Positions 10,750 to 21,347 of a stretch of DNA of 64,000 nucleotides are shown here, in pieces (position 1 is the stretch's first letter; every line of letters starts with the position of its first letter). The notes below the pieces were generated by a model. That model searched no databases, was not told the origin of the DNA, and was given only the letters and a program-made list of their open reading frames with translations. This DNA comes from Erinaceus europaeus (Eukaryota > Chordata > Mammalia > Eulipotyphla > Erinaceidae): contig NC_080179.1 of NCBI RefSeq assembly GCF_950295315.1, forward strand, positions 73,861,174 through 73,925,173. Reading direction: 5' to 3'. The translations under genes and the position numbers were made by a program.

Positions 10750-11213
10750 TTTAATTTTTAATATTTTATTATTTATTTATTTATTTATTTATTTATTCAT
10801 GAGAAAGATATGAGGAAAGAGTGAAAGAACCAGACATCAGGGGGCCAGGTGGTGGCACACCTGGTTGAGCGCACATGTTACAGTGCAAAAGGACCCAGGT
10901 TCAAGCCCCTGGTCACCACCTGCAGGGGGAAAGCTTCATGAGTGGTGAAGCAGGGCTACAGGGTGTTTGTGTATGTGTCTCTGTGTGTGAGTGTGAGTGT
11001 GAGTGTGAGTGTGTGAGAGAGAGAGAGAGAGAGAGAGTGTGTGTGTGTGTGTGTGTGTGTGTCTTCCCCTCCCCTCCCTCTCAATTTCTGGCTGTCTCTA
11101 TCCAATAAATAAAGATATATTAAATCACTCTGGCACGTGCTACCGGGGATTGAATGTAGGACCTCACGCTGGAGAGTTCAATGCCTTATCCACTGTGCCA
11201 CCTCCCGGACCAC
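10750..11213 (-). mobile_element. SINE-D split by a plus-strand SINE-B
   Basis: Inverted D halves at 10750-10838 and 11126-11213 (ending CCACCTCCCGGACCAC). A complete B copy at 10840-11125 sits between them, with GTGA, GA and GT microsatellites at 10986-11060. Confidence 0.85.
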
Positions 11214-11336
11214 TATTTTTTTTCCCTTTTTCCCAAAGCACTGAGCAGCTGGCACAGGGGATTGAACCTAGCACTTTGAAGCCTCAAGCATGAAAGTCTC
11301 TTCACATAATCCTTACACTATCTACCCAGGTGCCTT
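11214..11336 (-). mobile_element. SINE-C
   Basis: Inverted copy, AAAGCACTGAGCAGCTGGC to CACTATCTACCC. Confidence 0.75.
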
Positions 11337-11442
11337 GTCTTTAAATGAAAGGACCCAGTTGTGATAATCTCTAGAAGTGAAATAAATATACAATTTCAAA
11401 ATTACACAGAGCTCATAGGAAGCTTACAAATTTTCAGTTCAA

Positions 11443-11702
11443 GGGAGTCAGGCGGTAGCACAAAGCCACAAGGACCGGCGGAAGGATCCTGGTTCGAGCC
11501 CCGGGCTCCCCACCTGCAGGGAAGTCGCTTCACAAGTGGTGAAGCAGGTCTGCAGGTGTCTGTCTTTCTCTCCCCCTCTCTGTCTTCCCCTCCTCTCTCC
11601 ATTTCTCTCTGTCCTATCCAACAACAATGACATCAATCATAACTACAACAATAAAACAAGGACAACAAAAGGGAATAAATAATAAATAAATATTTTTAAA
11701 AA
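11443..11702 (+). mobile_element. SINE-A with deletion in the head
   Basis: GGGAGTCAGGCGGTAGCACA is followed directly by AAGCCACAAGGACC; about 20 bp around the A-box end are missing. Confidence 0.88.
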
Positions 11703-12182
11703 GTTTAAACAAAATTTCATTCATTTTGGAGCCAGCTTAACAAACTGATGGTTACAAGCATTTAACAGAATCACAACTTAACAGAAAACACAGACATCAG
11801 ACATCCCCAAAAAAGTTCATGTTAAAATGAACTCCTGGACATCTCAACTTTTATCAATAGCAAAATGAAACTACATGTGTAAGGCTTTTTGTGACTCTTG
11901 AAATTGAAATAGTGCTTCTCAGTTTCTAGTTTAATCAGGCACATTTCTCAGTTTCTATTTCTATCATGCACACTGGTCAAAAGCCCTAGTTACACTTCCT
12001 CAGTTTTTGAGATGCTGGAATCTGTTAATTACATTATGACACCTACAATTCGCAGTTTGGCACCTCCTTCTAACTACTTCAACATGCGTTTCAAAAGTAA
12101 ATGGCTATTAGAGGTGCAATGAACTGATCGTATACCTAAAAATGAAGTTGATGGAGCATCTCTCTTTTTGTACCTTCTCCTG
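11703..12182. other. Stretch without gene
   Basis: About 480 bp of AT-rich DNA, no repeat or exon recognised; one of the few unique parts of the left third. Confidence 0.5.
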
Positions 12183-12183
12183 G

Positions 12184-12572
12184 CAGCCATTTTTTCTATT
12201 TTATTGGCTAGAACAGAAAGAAACCAAAAGGAGAAGGAGACAGAGAGGGAGAGAGAGAAAGACAGACACCTGCAGCCTTGCTACACCAACTGTGAATCAT
12301 CACCCCTGCAGGTGGAGAGGCAAGGGGTCAAACCTGAGTCCTTGCACTCAGTACTATGTGCTCAGTACTAACTATGCTTAACAGGATGAGCCACTGCCTG
12401 GACACCCTCTTTCTCTCCCTCTCTCTGTCTCCCCCTCCTCTCTGATCTTCTCCATCTCATCTAATCAAAATTAAAGAGAGAGGAAAAAATGGCCACCAGG
12501 AGTAGTGAATCTGCAGGGCTGTCACCAAGCCCCAGTGACAATCCTGGTGGCAATAAACAATAATAAGAGGAG
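12184..12572 (-). mobile_element. Inverted SINE-B followed by a plus-strand headless SINE with module T
   Basis: 12184-12405 inverted B (ends CCACTGCCTGG). 12407-12570 is on the plus strand: C/T-rich part, then ATGGCCACCAGGAGTAGTG to CCTGGTGGCAA. Confidence 0.7.
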
Positions 12573-12580
12573 CAGGAGGT

Positions 12581-12775
12581 GGGGCCAGGCAGTGACAAAC
12601 TTGGTTAAGAGGCACACATGAGGGCACAAGGTCCTGGGTTCAAGCCCCTGGTCCCCACCTGCAGGGGGAAGCTTCACAAGTGGTGAAGCAGGGCTGCAGG
12701 CGTCTGTCTCTTCCCCTCTTGACCTCCCTCTCAATTTCTGTGTCTATTCAATAGTAAATAAATTAAAATATTTAA
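12581..12775 (+). mobile_element. SINE-B
   Basis: Full copy flanked by AATAAGAGGAGCAGGAGG / AATAAGAGGAGGAGAGG. Confidence 0.85.
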
Positions 12776-12814
12776 TAAGAGGAGGAGAGGAGAGGAGAGA
12801 GGAAAGGAAAGGAG

Positions 12815-12932
12815 GAGCTCATGCAGACAGCACTTAATCACCATGCCTGAGGACCCGGGTTCAAGCCCCCCAGCAGGGCTGGGCGAGGAGACTGACAAGC
12901 AGCAAAGCTGACTCTTGCCTTCTAGCTTAAAA
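12815..12932 (+). mobile_element. SINE-E
   Basis: GAGCTCATGCAGACAGCACT with B-box-like GGTTCAAGCCCCC and a CTTCTAGC end. Confidence 0.5.
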
Positions 12933-13069
12933 AAAAGTCATCAGGAGGCAAGAAGCACTATCACCAACACTGATGGAAATGGCTTTAATAAAAAGCGCTG
13001 GGTGTGGCGGGAGTGAAGAAGCTAAAAGCACAAGTACACAAGTGTCTTCCCAGTGTGTTCGTCTCACTG

Positions 13070-13675
13070 AGACCCGGGCGGCGGCTCACAGGCTGGCTGC
13101 ACATGTCGCCGTGCTGGGCGCGAGGAAGGACCCGAGTTTCAGTCCCCAGTCTACCTGCTTAAAGGAAGCTTCACAAGTGGTGAAGCAGTGCTGCAGGTGT
13201 CTTGGCGCCTATCTCTCTCCTCCCCTCCTTCCTCACGACACCCTCCCAATTTCTCTGTCCTGGGAGTTGGGCGGCAGCACAGCGGGCTAACGCACAACTG
13301 GTGCAAAGCGCAAGGACCGGCATAAGGATCCCGGTTCAAGCCCCCGGCTCCCCACCTGCAGGGGAGTCGCTTCACAGGCGGTGAAGCAGGTCTGCAGGTG
13401 TCTGTCTGTCTCTCCCCCTCTCTGTCTTCCCCTCCTCTCTCCATTTCTCTCTGTCCTATCCAAAACGACAACTTCAATAACAACAACAATAATAACTACA
13501 ACAATAAAACAAGGGCAACAAAAGGGGATAAATAAATAAAAATTTTTTTTTTTTAATTTTCTCTGTCCTATAAAGGAATGAAGGAGGGGGGGAGGGAGGG
13601 AGGATGGAAAGGTGGGTGGGTCACTGGGAGAACAGGAATGAAGCCCCAGCAATAACCCTGGTAGCAATAAAACAA
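13070..13675 (+). mobile_element. SINE-B/T element interrupted by SINE-A
   Basis: B from 13070 to CAATTTCTCTGTCCT (13261); complete A copy 13262-13550; then AATTTTCTCTGTCCT again and module T end AATAACCCTGGTAGCAATAA. The repeated CTCTGTCCT is the target-site duplication. Confidence 0.82.
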
Positions 13676-13960
13676 GTCTTACACTGGGTCAGCATGGCAT
13701 GCGGCTAACTTATTCACTGAAACTTTTAACAGTGTGGTAGGTGCTAGACTTGAACATCAGTCCAACAGACATGACAAACTCACACACAATTATCCAGGTA
13801 AGTTATTCTGATGGTAAATTTTAAGCTATGTAAATATTTAGGATTTTTAAAAGTTAAATCAAGAGACACACACACCCTAACAATGAGCACAAAAGGAAAA
13901 AAAATTGGTAGTCAAAATTAATTGGTCAATAAACAGAAAAAAATGGTGACCTTTGAATAA
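13676..13960. other. Stretch without gene
   Basis: About 285 bp; no recognised feature. Confidence 0.45.
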
Positions 13961-13964
13961 TTCT

Positions 13965-14138
13965 TTTAATATTCATCAGAATGAAACAAACAGAAACTGA
14001 GCTGAAAGGGTAGAGAGAAGGGAGGGTCTGACAGCACTGCGCCGCCACCTGTGAAGCTTCCTCCCTGCAGGTGGGGACTAGGAGTTTGAACCCAAATCCT
14101 TGCAAATAGTAAAATGCATGCCCCACCACCCAGGCCCA
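13965..14138 (-). mobile_element. SINE-B
   Basis: Inverted, ending CCCACCACCCAGGCCC. Confidence 0.8.
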
Positions 14139-14149
14139 TGAATAACTCT

Positions 14150-14296
14150 TTTTTAGATTTTTTTTTTTAATTTGTTTATGAGATGAAAATCAGAGCATCA
14201 CTTCAGCAGGAGAGATGCCACCAGGAGTCTAACTTAGGTGGGATCTCATGCATCAAAAGTTCAAGCCTTTAAGCACTGTGCCACCTCCCAAGCATC
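14150..14296 (-). mobile_element. SINE-D
   Basis: Inverted, poly(T) start and GTGCCACCTCCCAAGC end. Confidence 0.78.
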
Positions 14297-14340
14297 CATA
14301 CCACCCGACACCCAATACTCTATCTTTAAACGTGTAAGTT

Positions 14341-14628
14341 GGGAGTCGGGCGGTAGCGCAGCGGGTTAAGCGCACGTGGCACAAAGCACAAAGACCAGCA
14401 TAAGGATCCCGGTTCGAGCCCCCGGCTCCCCACCTGCAGGGGAGTCGCTTCACAGGCGGTGAAGCAGGTCTGCAGGTGTCTGTCTTTCTCTCCCCCTCTC
14501 TGTCTTCCCCTCCTCTCTCCATTTCTCTCTGTCCTGTCCAACAACAATAACTACAACAATAAAAAGGGGGGCAACAAAAGGAAATCGATAAATAAAATAT
14601 TTTTTAAAAATAAATTAAAAAAAAAAAA
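14341..14628 (+). mobile_element. SINE-A
   Basis: Near-consensus copy flanked by CGTGTAAGTT / CATGTAAGTT. Confidence 0.93.
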
Positions 14629-14639
14629 CATGTAAGTTT

Positions 14640-14766
14640 AGTAGCCTAGAAGGTTGTTCAATGGGTAAGGTGCTGAGACTCTCAAATATGGGATCCTGAG
14701 TTCAATCTCTGGGACTGCATGTGCCAGAGTGATGCTCTGGCTCTCTATCATTAATACATAAAGCTT
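14640..14766 (+). mobile_element. SINE-D
   Basis: AGAAGGTTGTTCAATGGGTA to CATTAATACATAAAGC. Confidence 0.7.
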
Positions 14767-15590
14767 TAACCATGCACAGACTGAAGACACCTTAGGATCT
14801 GGGAGACTGCAGGGCAAAGACAGTAAGGGCTCCTCTCCACCCACCACCCAGTGAAACCTCACCTGGAGCTTAATCCAACAGGCCCAGGCAGGACTTCAGC
14901 CACTCTGGGATTCTGTCCTAAAGTGGCAGCCAATGTAAATAAATCTTATGCATGGGAGGGGGGGATATAAAGAACTTCTATGTCTTGGACTGGTGTAACC
15001 CCTTTGCAATGGAGAGCTGTGCAGGTAAAAGGCTTTGAGCCTATGTTATTGACAAGACAACACTGCTGAGAAGTAGCTCAGCCAACCTCGTATGTGCAAG
15101 GCCTTGGGTTTGAGTACGAAGCACCACCAGAAAAGGAGAAAATACAGGGACAGGTGACTTATCAAACAACATACGGCAACAGAGAAGCATCCATCCATTT
15201 CTAAAGAAATGGAATTAACATCTTACACCAAAAGTCTGAATGTTTTGCAGAGAACTAGAACAATCTGGAATCTTAAACATCAGATCTAGAAAGCTTTAAC
15301 AATTGTTAAGTTTATTACATCTAATTAAACACTCTACAATGAATGAAAATGTCTAATACTGTAAGAATCTCAAAATAAACTCATAATTCTCGCTAAACAA
15401 CTCCAAAAGGGTGGCAGAAACACATTCGATATAAGTGAAAAGCTTTCACTATGTGTCAATGCAGATGTAGTTATAAATGTTGTATAAAGTTATATAACAT
15501 TACTCTCTTAATCTGAAATAGTTGAGCTTCAACAATATTCAAATGGCTCGTCTTACCTACAGTAATGTAAAAAGTTTACCAAGTGTTACT
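14767..15590. other. Mostly unique stretch with a SINE-E remnant
   Basis: A tRNA-like remnant lies at 15062-15140 (AGAAGTAGCTCAGCCAACCT). The rest is AT-rich with no exon recognised. Confidence 0.5.
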
Positions 15591-15591
15591 C

Positions 15592-15860
15592 GGGAGTCGG
15601 ACAGTAGCGCAGTGGGTTAAGCACATGTGGCGCAAAGCACAAGGACCAGAGTAAGGATCCTGGTTCGAGCCCCCGGCTCCCCACCTGCAGATGCAGAGGG
15701 GTTGCTTCACAGGCGGTGAAGCAGGTCTGCAGGTGTCTGTCTTTCTCTCCCCGTCTCCCCCTCCTCTCTCCACTTCTCTGTCCTCCCCCACGACGACATC
15801 AATAATAATTACAACAATAAAACAACAAGAGCAACAAAAGGGAATAAATTTTTTTTAAAA
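15592..15860 (+). mobile_element. SINE-A
   Basis: Complete copy between AAGTGTTACT duplications; carries a short ATGCAG insertion in the core. Confidence 0.92.
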
Positions 15861-15869
15861 AAGTGTTAC

Positions 15870-16530
15870 TTCAACACAGAGTTCTGAATTATAGCCCGCT
15901 GAGTCAAGATAAAACTGGTATGGCAAAATATTTTTCACTAACCAAAGGACGTAAATCAGAGCATTTATTTCGTACATGAGGATTTACTTTTCCCTAAAGC
16001 AATGAAATGTAAACAGTCAACCTTCTGCCACAATTCTTTCCTGAACTACAGAAAGCTATTTTTTTCACCAGAGCAGTCTCAGGCAAGAGGCTCTGCATAT
16101 GGATTATGCTATCTACTCCCACCTTAAAATGTTTCTTTAAATGTCAAGGAAAACAGGCTAATAAGTATCTTCTATCCCCAGCATAAACTCAAATGGATAC
16201 AGTACTTTATCTTTTCCTGGGCAAGGCGACCAATTAAAAATGATGTTATGGTAATAGGCTAGGTATCAAACGCAATTAAGATGGGGGGGGTGATACCACT
16301 AGGGAGACGATTAACATGTTTCCTTTAAACAGTGTCTGAAAGTTCTGTCTGAATTACACAGACCTGCCGCTGCAGAGTCCTGCAGCTCTCCATCAGCTCT
16401 CCAGAGTACACTTAAGTCAACTCTACGCTCCCAAGAGATACTCCCTTTAACAGCCTTTTTGTTCTCCCAAAGACGCCGAACAGTTAACTCCACGTCATTT
16501 GTGTAAATTCCATGCAAACATTCTAGACAG
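15870..16530. other. Unique stretch, about 660 bp, no gene recognised
   Basis: Longest repeat-free segment left of the gap. A 68-codon minus-strand frame at 16311-16517 has no family I recognise and no splice context. Possibly conserved non-coding DNA of WDR33 intron 1. Confidence 0.45.
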
Positions 16531-16532
16531 CG

Positions 16533-16692
16533 CCGGGAGGGGCCGGCTCAGCGGGTAGAGCACTGGACTTTCACGCCCGAGGCTGCCAGTTTCACCCCCA
16601 GCACCACATGTACAGTGATGCCCTCTGGCTCCCCGACCCTACTCTCATGTGAAATTCTCTCCAATATAAAAAATGAAACAGATTTTTAAAAA
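16533..16692 (+). mobile_element. SINE-D/E-like tRNA SINE
   Basis: GGGGCCGGCTCAGCGGGTAG, GCACCACATGTACAGTGATG; diverged from D. Confidence 0.6.
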
Positions 16693-16699
16693 TAAAAGT

Positions 16700-16850
16700 A
16701 AGGGTGGGGGTAGACAGCATACTGGTTGTGCAAAGGCTTCCGTGCAGGCTCCCGGGCCTGAGGCGCCAAAGTCCCAGGTTCAATCCCCTGCACCACCATC
16801 AGCGAGAGCTGAGCAGTGCTCTGGTAAAGTAAATAAATAATAAATAAAAA
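16700..16850 (+). mobile_element. SINE-C
   Basis: GGGGGTAGACAGCATACTGG to GCAGTGCTCTGGTAAAG with AATA tail. Confidence 0.85.
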
Positions 16851-16994
16851 TGATTTTACAGGTTTTCTATGAGTAATCGACACTTTCCTTATTTGATTTA
16901 AACATATTCAGTTACCAGAATCCCTACCAACCCACCTCCTGCTTTCTCAGAAGGAAAACTCACCACAGGGATTACAACTACTAACTTCTTCTTG

Positions 16995-17186
16995 AATAAT
17001 TTATTGGATTACTGGATAGAGACAGAAAGAAACGGAGAGGAAGCAGGGAGAGGGGAGAGAGACGGAGAGACACCTGCAGCGCGGTCTCACCACTGTGAAG
17101 CTTCCCCCCTGCAGGCGGGGGCTTGAACCCGGATCTCTGAGCGCTGTAACACGTGTGCTCAGCCAGGTGCGCGCCATCCGGCCCCA
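16995..17186 (-). mobile_element. SINE-B
   Basis: Inverted, ends CGCCATCCGGCCCC. Confidence 0.87.
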
Positions 17187-17219
17187 AACGAATATCATTT
17201 TCTTTGAAAGAGAAGTAGC

Positions 17220-17500
17220 GGGAGTCGGCCAGTAGCGCAACGGGTTAAGCGCAGGCGGCGCAAAGCACAGGGACCAGCGTGAGGATCCCGGTTCGAGCCC
17301 CCGGCTCCCCACCTGCAGGGGTGTCGCTTCCCAGGCGGTGAGGCAGGTCTGCAGGTGTCTGTCTTTCTCTCCCCCTCTCTGTCTTCCCCTCCTCTCTCCA
17401 TTTCTCTCTGTCCTATCCAACAACGACGGCTGCAATAATAACCACAACAATAAAACAACACGGGCAACAAGAGGATAAGTAAATATTTTTTTAAAAGAGA
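17220..17500 (+). mobile_element. SINE-A
   Basis: Complete copy; C-to-G and CpG changes only. Confidence 0.92.
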
Positions 17501-17514
17501 GAGAGCGACAAGTA

Positions 17515-17713
17515 GCCGGTCATGCGGTGGCGCACCTGGTCGAGCACACAGGTTACAATGTACAGGAATCTTGGTTCAAACCCACGGTCCCCACCAGCAG
17601 GGGACAGGTGGCCTCAAAGCGCGGGGCTGTGCTGTAGATGCCTGTCCCCTCCCTCTCCTTCTCCCTCTCCCCCACCTTCCCTCTGGATTTAGCTCTACCC
17701 AATAAATAATAAA
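17515..17713 (+). mobile_element. SINE-B, runs into the gap
   Basis: Head GGTCATGCGGTGGCGCACCT to CTCTACCCAATAAATAATAA, cut by the N block. Confidence 0.85.
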
Positions 17714-17913
17714 NNNNNNNNNNNNNNNNNNNNNNNNNNNNNNNNNNNNNNNNNNNNNNNNNNNNNNNNNNNNNNNNNNNNNNNNNNNNNNNNNNNNNNN
17801 NNNNNNNNNNNNNNNNNNNNNNNNNNNNNNNNNNNNNNNNNNNNNNNNNNNNNNNNNNNNNNNNNNNNNNNNNNNNNNNNNNNNNNNNNNNNNNNNNNNN
17901 NNNNNNNNNNNNN
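17714..17913. other. Assembly gap (200 N)
   Basis: Exactly 200 N, a common placeholder length, so the true size is unknown. It begins in the 3' end of a SINE-B and ends in GGA-repeat DNA. Confidence 0.98.
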
Positions 17914-18309
17914 AAGGTGGAGGAGGAGGAGGAGAGGAGGAGGAGGAGGAGAGGAGGAGGAGGAGGGAGGAGAGAAGGTGGAGGAGGAGGAGGAGGAGGG
18001 AGGAGGAGGAGGGAGGAGGAGGAGGAGAGGAGGAGGAGGAGGGAGGAGGAAGAGGAGGAGGAGAGGAGGAAGAGGAGGAGGAGGAGGGAGGAGGAAGAGG
18101 AAGAGGAGGAGAGGAGGAGGAGGAGAGGAGGAGGAGGAGGGAGGAGAGAAGGTGGAGGAGGAGGAGGAGAGGAGGAGGAGGAGGGAGGAGGAAGAGGAGG
18201 AGGAGGAGAGGAGGAGGAGGAGGGAGGAGGAAGAGGAGGAGGAGAGGAGGAGGAGGAGGAGAGGAGGAGGAGGAGGGAGGAGAGAAGGTGGAGGAGGAGA
18301 GGAGGAGGA

Positions 18310-18313
<4 letters not shown>
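17914..18313. repeat. GGA/GGAGGAGGA purine-only low-complexity tract
   Basis: About 400 bp made of GGA and GGAGGAGGAGGA blocks with interspersed AGAGG and AGAAGGT, all purine on the plus strand except the T of recurring AAGGTGG. It forms higher-order units (for example GGGAGGAGAGAAGGTGGAGG near 17965, 18140 and 18280). Likely the cause of the adjacent gap. Confidence 0.95.

Positions 18314-18343
<30 letters not shown>
18313..18343. repeat. GCA/CAG trinucleotide run, about 10 units
   Basis: Uninterrupted GCA repeats directly after the GGA tract and before the CpG island. If the exon 1 call is right this sits in WDR33 intron 1, about 550 bp past the donor. Confidence 0.95.
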
Positions 18344-18345
<2 letters not shown>

Positions 18346-18888
18346 TTGCCTGATCAGAGAGAGTCGCTGTGCAGTCGGGGATGTAAATTAGGGAGTTCGC
18401 AAAAAGACACGTGCAGGGAGCACGAACGCACAGACCAGCGACGGCTCCCAGCGTGCCGGCGTGTCGGTCCGTCCGTCCGGCCGGCCGCCCCCTGGAAGAG
18501 GGTTAGAGGCCCATTTCGAGCGGCGATAGATAACACGCAGCCGCGCGGCCTGCGGCGGCTTCCCAGCGCCTCGCTCGCCCCGGCGCCCCCCGCCCGCATC
18601 CCGGCGCGACGTCCTCGGGGCTTCGCGGGCCGGGCCGGGCCGCCTCCACCTCCGTCCTTCCCGCCGCCACCGGCTCCGTCAGGCCTCGCCACGCCGTCCT
18701 CCCCGCGCCCCCCGCCCAGAAACCCGCGCCAGCCTCCAGGCGGCCCCCCGAGGCCGATGCTCGCAGCTCCTCCGACCCGGCCCCAGACGCCCCTGCAGGC
18801 CCCCAAAGCACGCAACGGCCGGGCCTGAAAATGGCGGAGCGCGGCCGCCTGCTGCAGGCGAGCCGCCCCGCGCTGCCGCCGCGCTTAC

Positions 18889-19025
18889 CGTCGGGCGCCG
18901 AGCAGGGCTCCCAACGAACGGCAGGCCGAGCGTCCGTCTTCCCCCAGCGGAATGTCGCTCCTGCGCGGCCCCTGCCTCCGCCCCTCTTAAGCCCTCTCCC
19001 CCAAAGCAGCAGCCGCCATCTTCCC
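18889..19025 (-). other. WDR33: Putative WDR33 non-coding exon 1
   Basis: From the YY1-type motif at about 19022 the minus strand reads without repeats to a clean donor GACG|GTAAGC at 18883-18893. Exon 1 would end at 18889 if transcription starts near 19020. The right boundary is a guess. Confidence 0.45.
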
Positions 19026-19149
19026 CGGCGAGCCACCGAGCGCACGCGGATGCGTCATCACGCTCCGACGTACCGCGGTACGTCACGGCGCGTCGGGCCG
19101 CCAGGGCCTCGCCCCGCCCCCCTCCCCGGCGCCTTGTGCGCATGTGCGC

Positions 19150-19215
19150 CGGGGAGGGGGCGGGGCCGGAGGCTCCCCCGCTGGTCTCTGTTGTCGGCGG
19201 CGGACCCGGCGCTTG
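19150..19215 (+). other. Possible divergent first exon on the plus strand
   Basis: In the same CpG island the plus strand carries GCTTG|GTGAGTTGG with the splice point after 19215, a near-consensus donor downstream of GC boxes (GGGGCGGGGCC, about 19159). It could be the first exon of a divergent non-coding transcript. No product is inferred. Confidence 0.25.
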
Positions 19216-19449
19216 GTGAGTTGGGGCCGTGGTGCGAGGCGTGCGGCGCCGGGGCGCTTTCTTCACGCGCTGGGCTCCCGTTCGTGCTCCCACCCACAGC
19301 GCAGTCGCCAGAATTTGAGAGCGAAATGGCTTTATCCGGGACGGGCGCGGCAGGCTACGGAGTGGCGTGTGTACGCGGGCAGGCAGGCCAGGGGGAGGAG
19401 GGGCGGGCAGACGGGGGCTGCGCTCCACGGTGTCACTGTTTGACTTCTT

Positions 19450-19812
19450 TCATTTATTATTGGATAGACACAGGGAGGAATTGAGAGGGGAGGGGGCGAG
19501 AGAGAGAGAGAGAGAGACACATGCAGCTCTGCAGGTGGGGACCGGTGACTTGAACCCGGGTCTTTGCACCATAATGTATGTGCTTAAGCAGGTGCGCCAC
19601 CGCCTGGCCCCCTTAACCTGTTTTTGTAATTAGTTCTTACTTACATGGATGGAGATGGAAATTTAGACTGGGCAGGTAGGGAGGAAGACACCTGCAGCCC
19701 TGCTTCACTGTTCGTGAAGCCTCCAGCCTGTAGGCGGCGACGCGTCTTGAACTCGGGTCCTTGCACATAGCGAGGAGTGTCTCAACCAGGTGTGCCACCC
19801 CGCTGCCCCCTC
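19450..19812 (-). mobile_element. Two inverted SINE-B copies
   Basis: 19450-19612 (ends CGCCACCGCCTGGCCCC) and 19645-19810 (ends GTGTGCCACCCCGCTGCCCC). Confidence 0.82.
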
Positions 19813-19894
19813 CTTTATTTCTCGACAGAGCTCGGGCTCCTTATGGTGGCGCTGGAGATTTAAGGCTGGTGCCTTGACTGGCAGGCATGAGAAT

Positions 19895-20062
19895 CTCTGC
19901 CCGGCTCTGGTTTATGGTGGGCGGGGGGACTGAACCTGGGGCACTGGAGCCCCAGTCATGTGAGTCTCTCTGCAGAACCAAGACTTTCACTCTGGTTTAT
20001 GGCCCTATGGTGTGGGGGGGTTAAAGCTGGAACCTCTGGGGCATGGCAGTCCTCTTAATTCT
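19895..20062 (-). mobile_element. Two SINE-C fragments, inverted
   Basis: CCGGCTCTGGTTTATGGTGG and again CACTCTGGTTTATGGCCC; both lack their 5' ends. Confidence 0.6.
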
Positions 20063-20104
20063 GAGTTGTTTTGGGGACTTAATACCTGAGGATTTAAATA
20101 TAAA

Positions 20105-20267
20105 TCTTTTTTTGTTTTTAAAGAATTTATTTATCTATTCATGAGACGGATAGGAGGAGAGAAAGAAACCAGACAGCACTCTGGTTCCTGTGCTGCTGGG
20201 GATCAAACTCGGGACCTCATGGTTAAGAATCCAATGCTTTATCCACTGTGCCACCTCCCGGACCACA
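20105..20267 (-). mobile_element. SINE-D
   Basis: Inverted full copy ending CCACCTCCCGGACCAC. Confidence 0.88.
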
Positions 20268-20294
20268 GAAATCTGCTTCTAATCATCTATTAGT

Positions 20295-20382
20295 CCCTGC
20301 AGGTAGGGACTGATGGCTTGAACCTGGGACCTTGCGCATTTTGTGCTCAACCAGGTGTCCCCCGCCCCCAGCCCCCCACCTT
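20295..20382 (-). mobile_element. SINE-B head fragment
   Basis: CCCTGCAGGTAGGGACTGAT to GCTCAACCAGGTGTCCCC. Confidence 0.7.
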
Positions 20383-20620
20383 TAAAAGCAACGAATTTGT
20401 TCCAGTTTTCCTCTGTGTCATAAACTCACTTTAAAGGAACAAGTGTTTCAAAGACAGAGCCTCTTTCTGTGGCATGTGAAGAAAACAGACATTTTCTCTT
20501 AGAAAAACCAAAGCTAGAAAAACAACAGCAACCAAAAAAGGGAAAAGAAATAAATAGAAAAAGAAATAAAAAAGAGAGAGAGAAACCAAAGCTAGAATGC
20601 TTGGTTATTACAATATTTTC

Positions 20621-20760
20621 AGAGGCCAGGCAGTGGCACTGCTGATTAAGCCTGTGCTGCTATGCACAAGGACCCAGGATCAAGCCTCTCAGTCCCCAAA
20701 CCTGTCAGGTGAAACAGTTCTGCAGGTATGTGTGTCTCTGCCCAGCAGATAATAAACAAC
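20621..20760 (+). mobile_element. SINE-B, shortened
   Basis: GAGGCCAGGCAGTGGCACTG to CAGCAGATAATAAAC; core partly deleted. Confidence 0.7.
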
Positions 20761-20999
20761 AGACATATATCCCTCCTCCCCCTAACGAGTCTCAAATCAA
20801 GTGACTTCACTTAGTGGCCCAGGAAGAACCACGACATTCATTCCTTTTTTTTTTTTTTCCTTTTTTTTTTCTACCTTTATTCCTTTCTGATAGGCCCCCC
20901 TATGAACACCTACTGCTAGCTAACAAGGCTTGGGTTTGAATTGAATGCCCCAGCGAGCCCCATTCAGGTGTCCTCCAAGGTGTTTGAACCCTCACATGT

Positions 21000-21114
21000 A
21001 GCCTACAGAGAAATTGAGAGAAGGGGAGACAGAGGGAGACTCTTCCAGCACAGCTCATGAAGCTTGCCCCTTGCAGATGGGAAGGGGGGGGGGGGGGGAC
21101 TTGAACCTGGGCCA
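21000..21114 (-). mobile_element. SINE-B fragment
   Basis: Inverted; a 16-G run sits where the core CCTGCAGG should be. Confidence 0.7.
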
Positions 21115-21347
21115 AAAAAATTAGGAATAATGAAGTGGATAACGTAGGACCACATACTTCAACTGTGAGGAAAGTCTAAGGAAAACAAAGGTCAAGTACC
21201 AATCTCCCTCAAAGTTATGGCCCCAAATGACTTATCACAGTAACCTTCACATGTGATTGCTTTCATTGGCGGGTCTCCCCATTTCCTGGGGATGTGCACA
21301 ATAATGCCAAGGTTCTCTCTCCATCATCCTTAAGAATGTCAAACATG

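Larger units (their letters stand above)
18350..19440. promoter_or_regulatory. WDR33: CpG island, probable WDR33 promoter (possibly bidirectional)
   Basis: About 1.1 kb of very GC- and CpG-rich unique DNA about 3 kb below the POLR2D stop. In human the next minus-strand gene in this direction is WDR33 (cleavage and polyadenylation factor), whose first exon is non-coding; I assign it by synteny only. A YY1-type AAGATGGCGGC on the minus strand at 19012-19022 and AAAATGGCGGAG on the plus strand at about 18829-18840 are typical of TATA-less housekeeping start sites. No coding exon of WDR33 is recognisable at lower coordinates. Confidence 0.65.

Noticed and set aside
16311..16517. 68-codon minus-strand frame in a unique stretch
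   Set aside because: Checked as a possible WDR33 exon; no WD40-type sequence and no matching splice sites.
17917..18828. 303-codon open frame on the plus strand
   Set aside because: It is GGA repeat (Glu/Arg/Gly), a GCA run and CpG-island DNA; no start context, domain or splice structure, and it starts at a gap.
18354..19484. Several long frames on both strands in the CpG island (153-249 codons)
   Set aside because: High GC leaves few stop codons; the compositions are Ala/Arg/Pro/Gly-rich in overlapping frames, and none matches WDR33 or another family.
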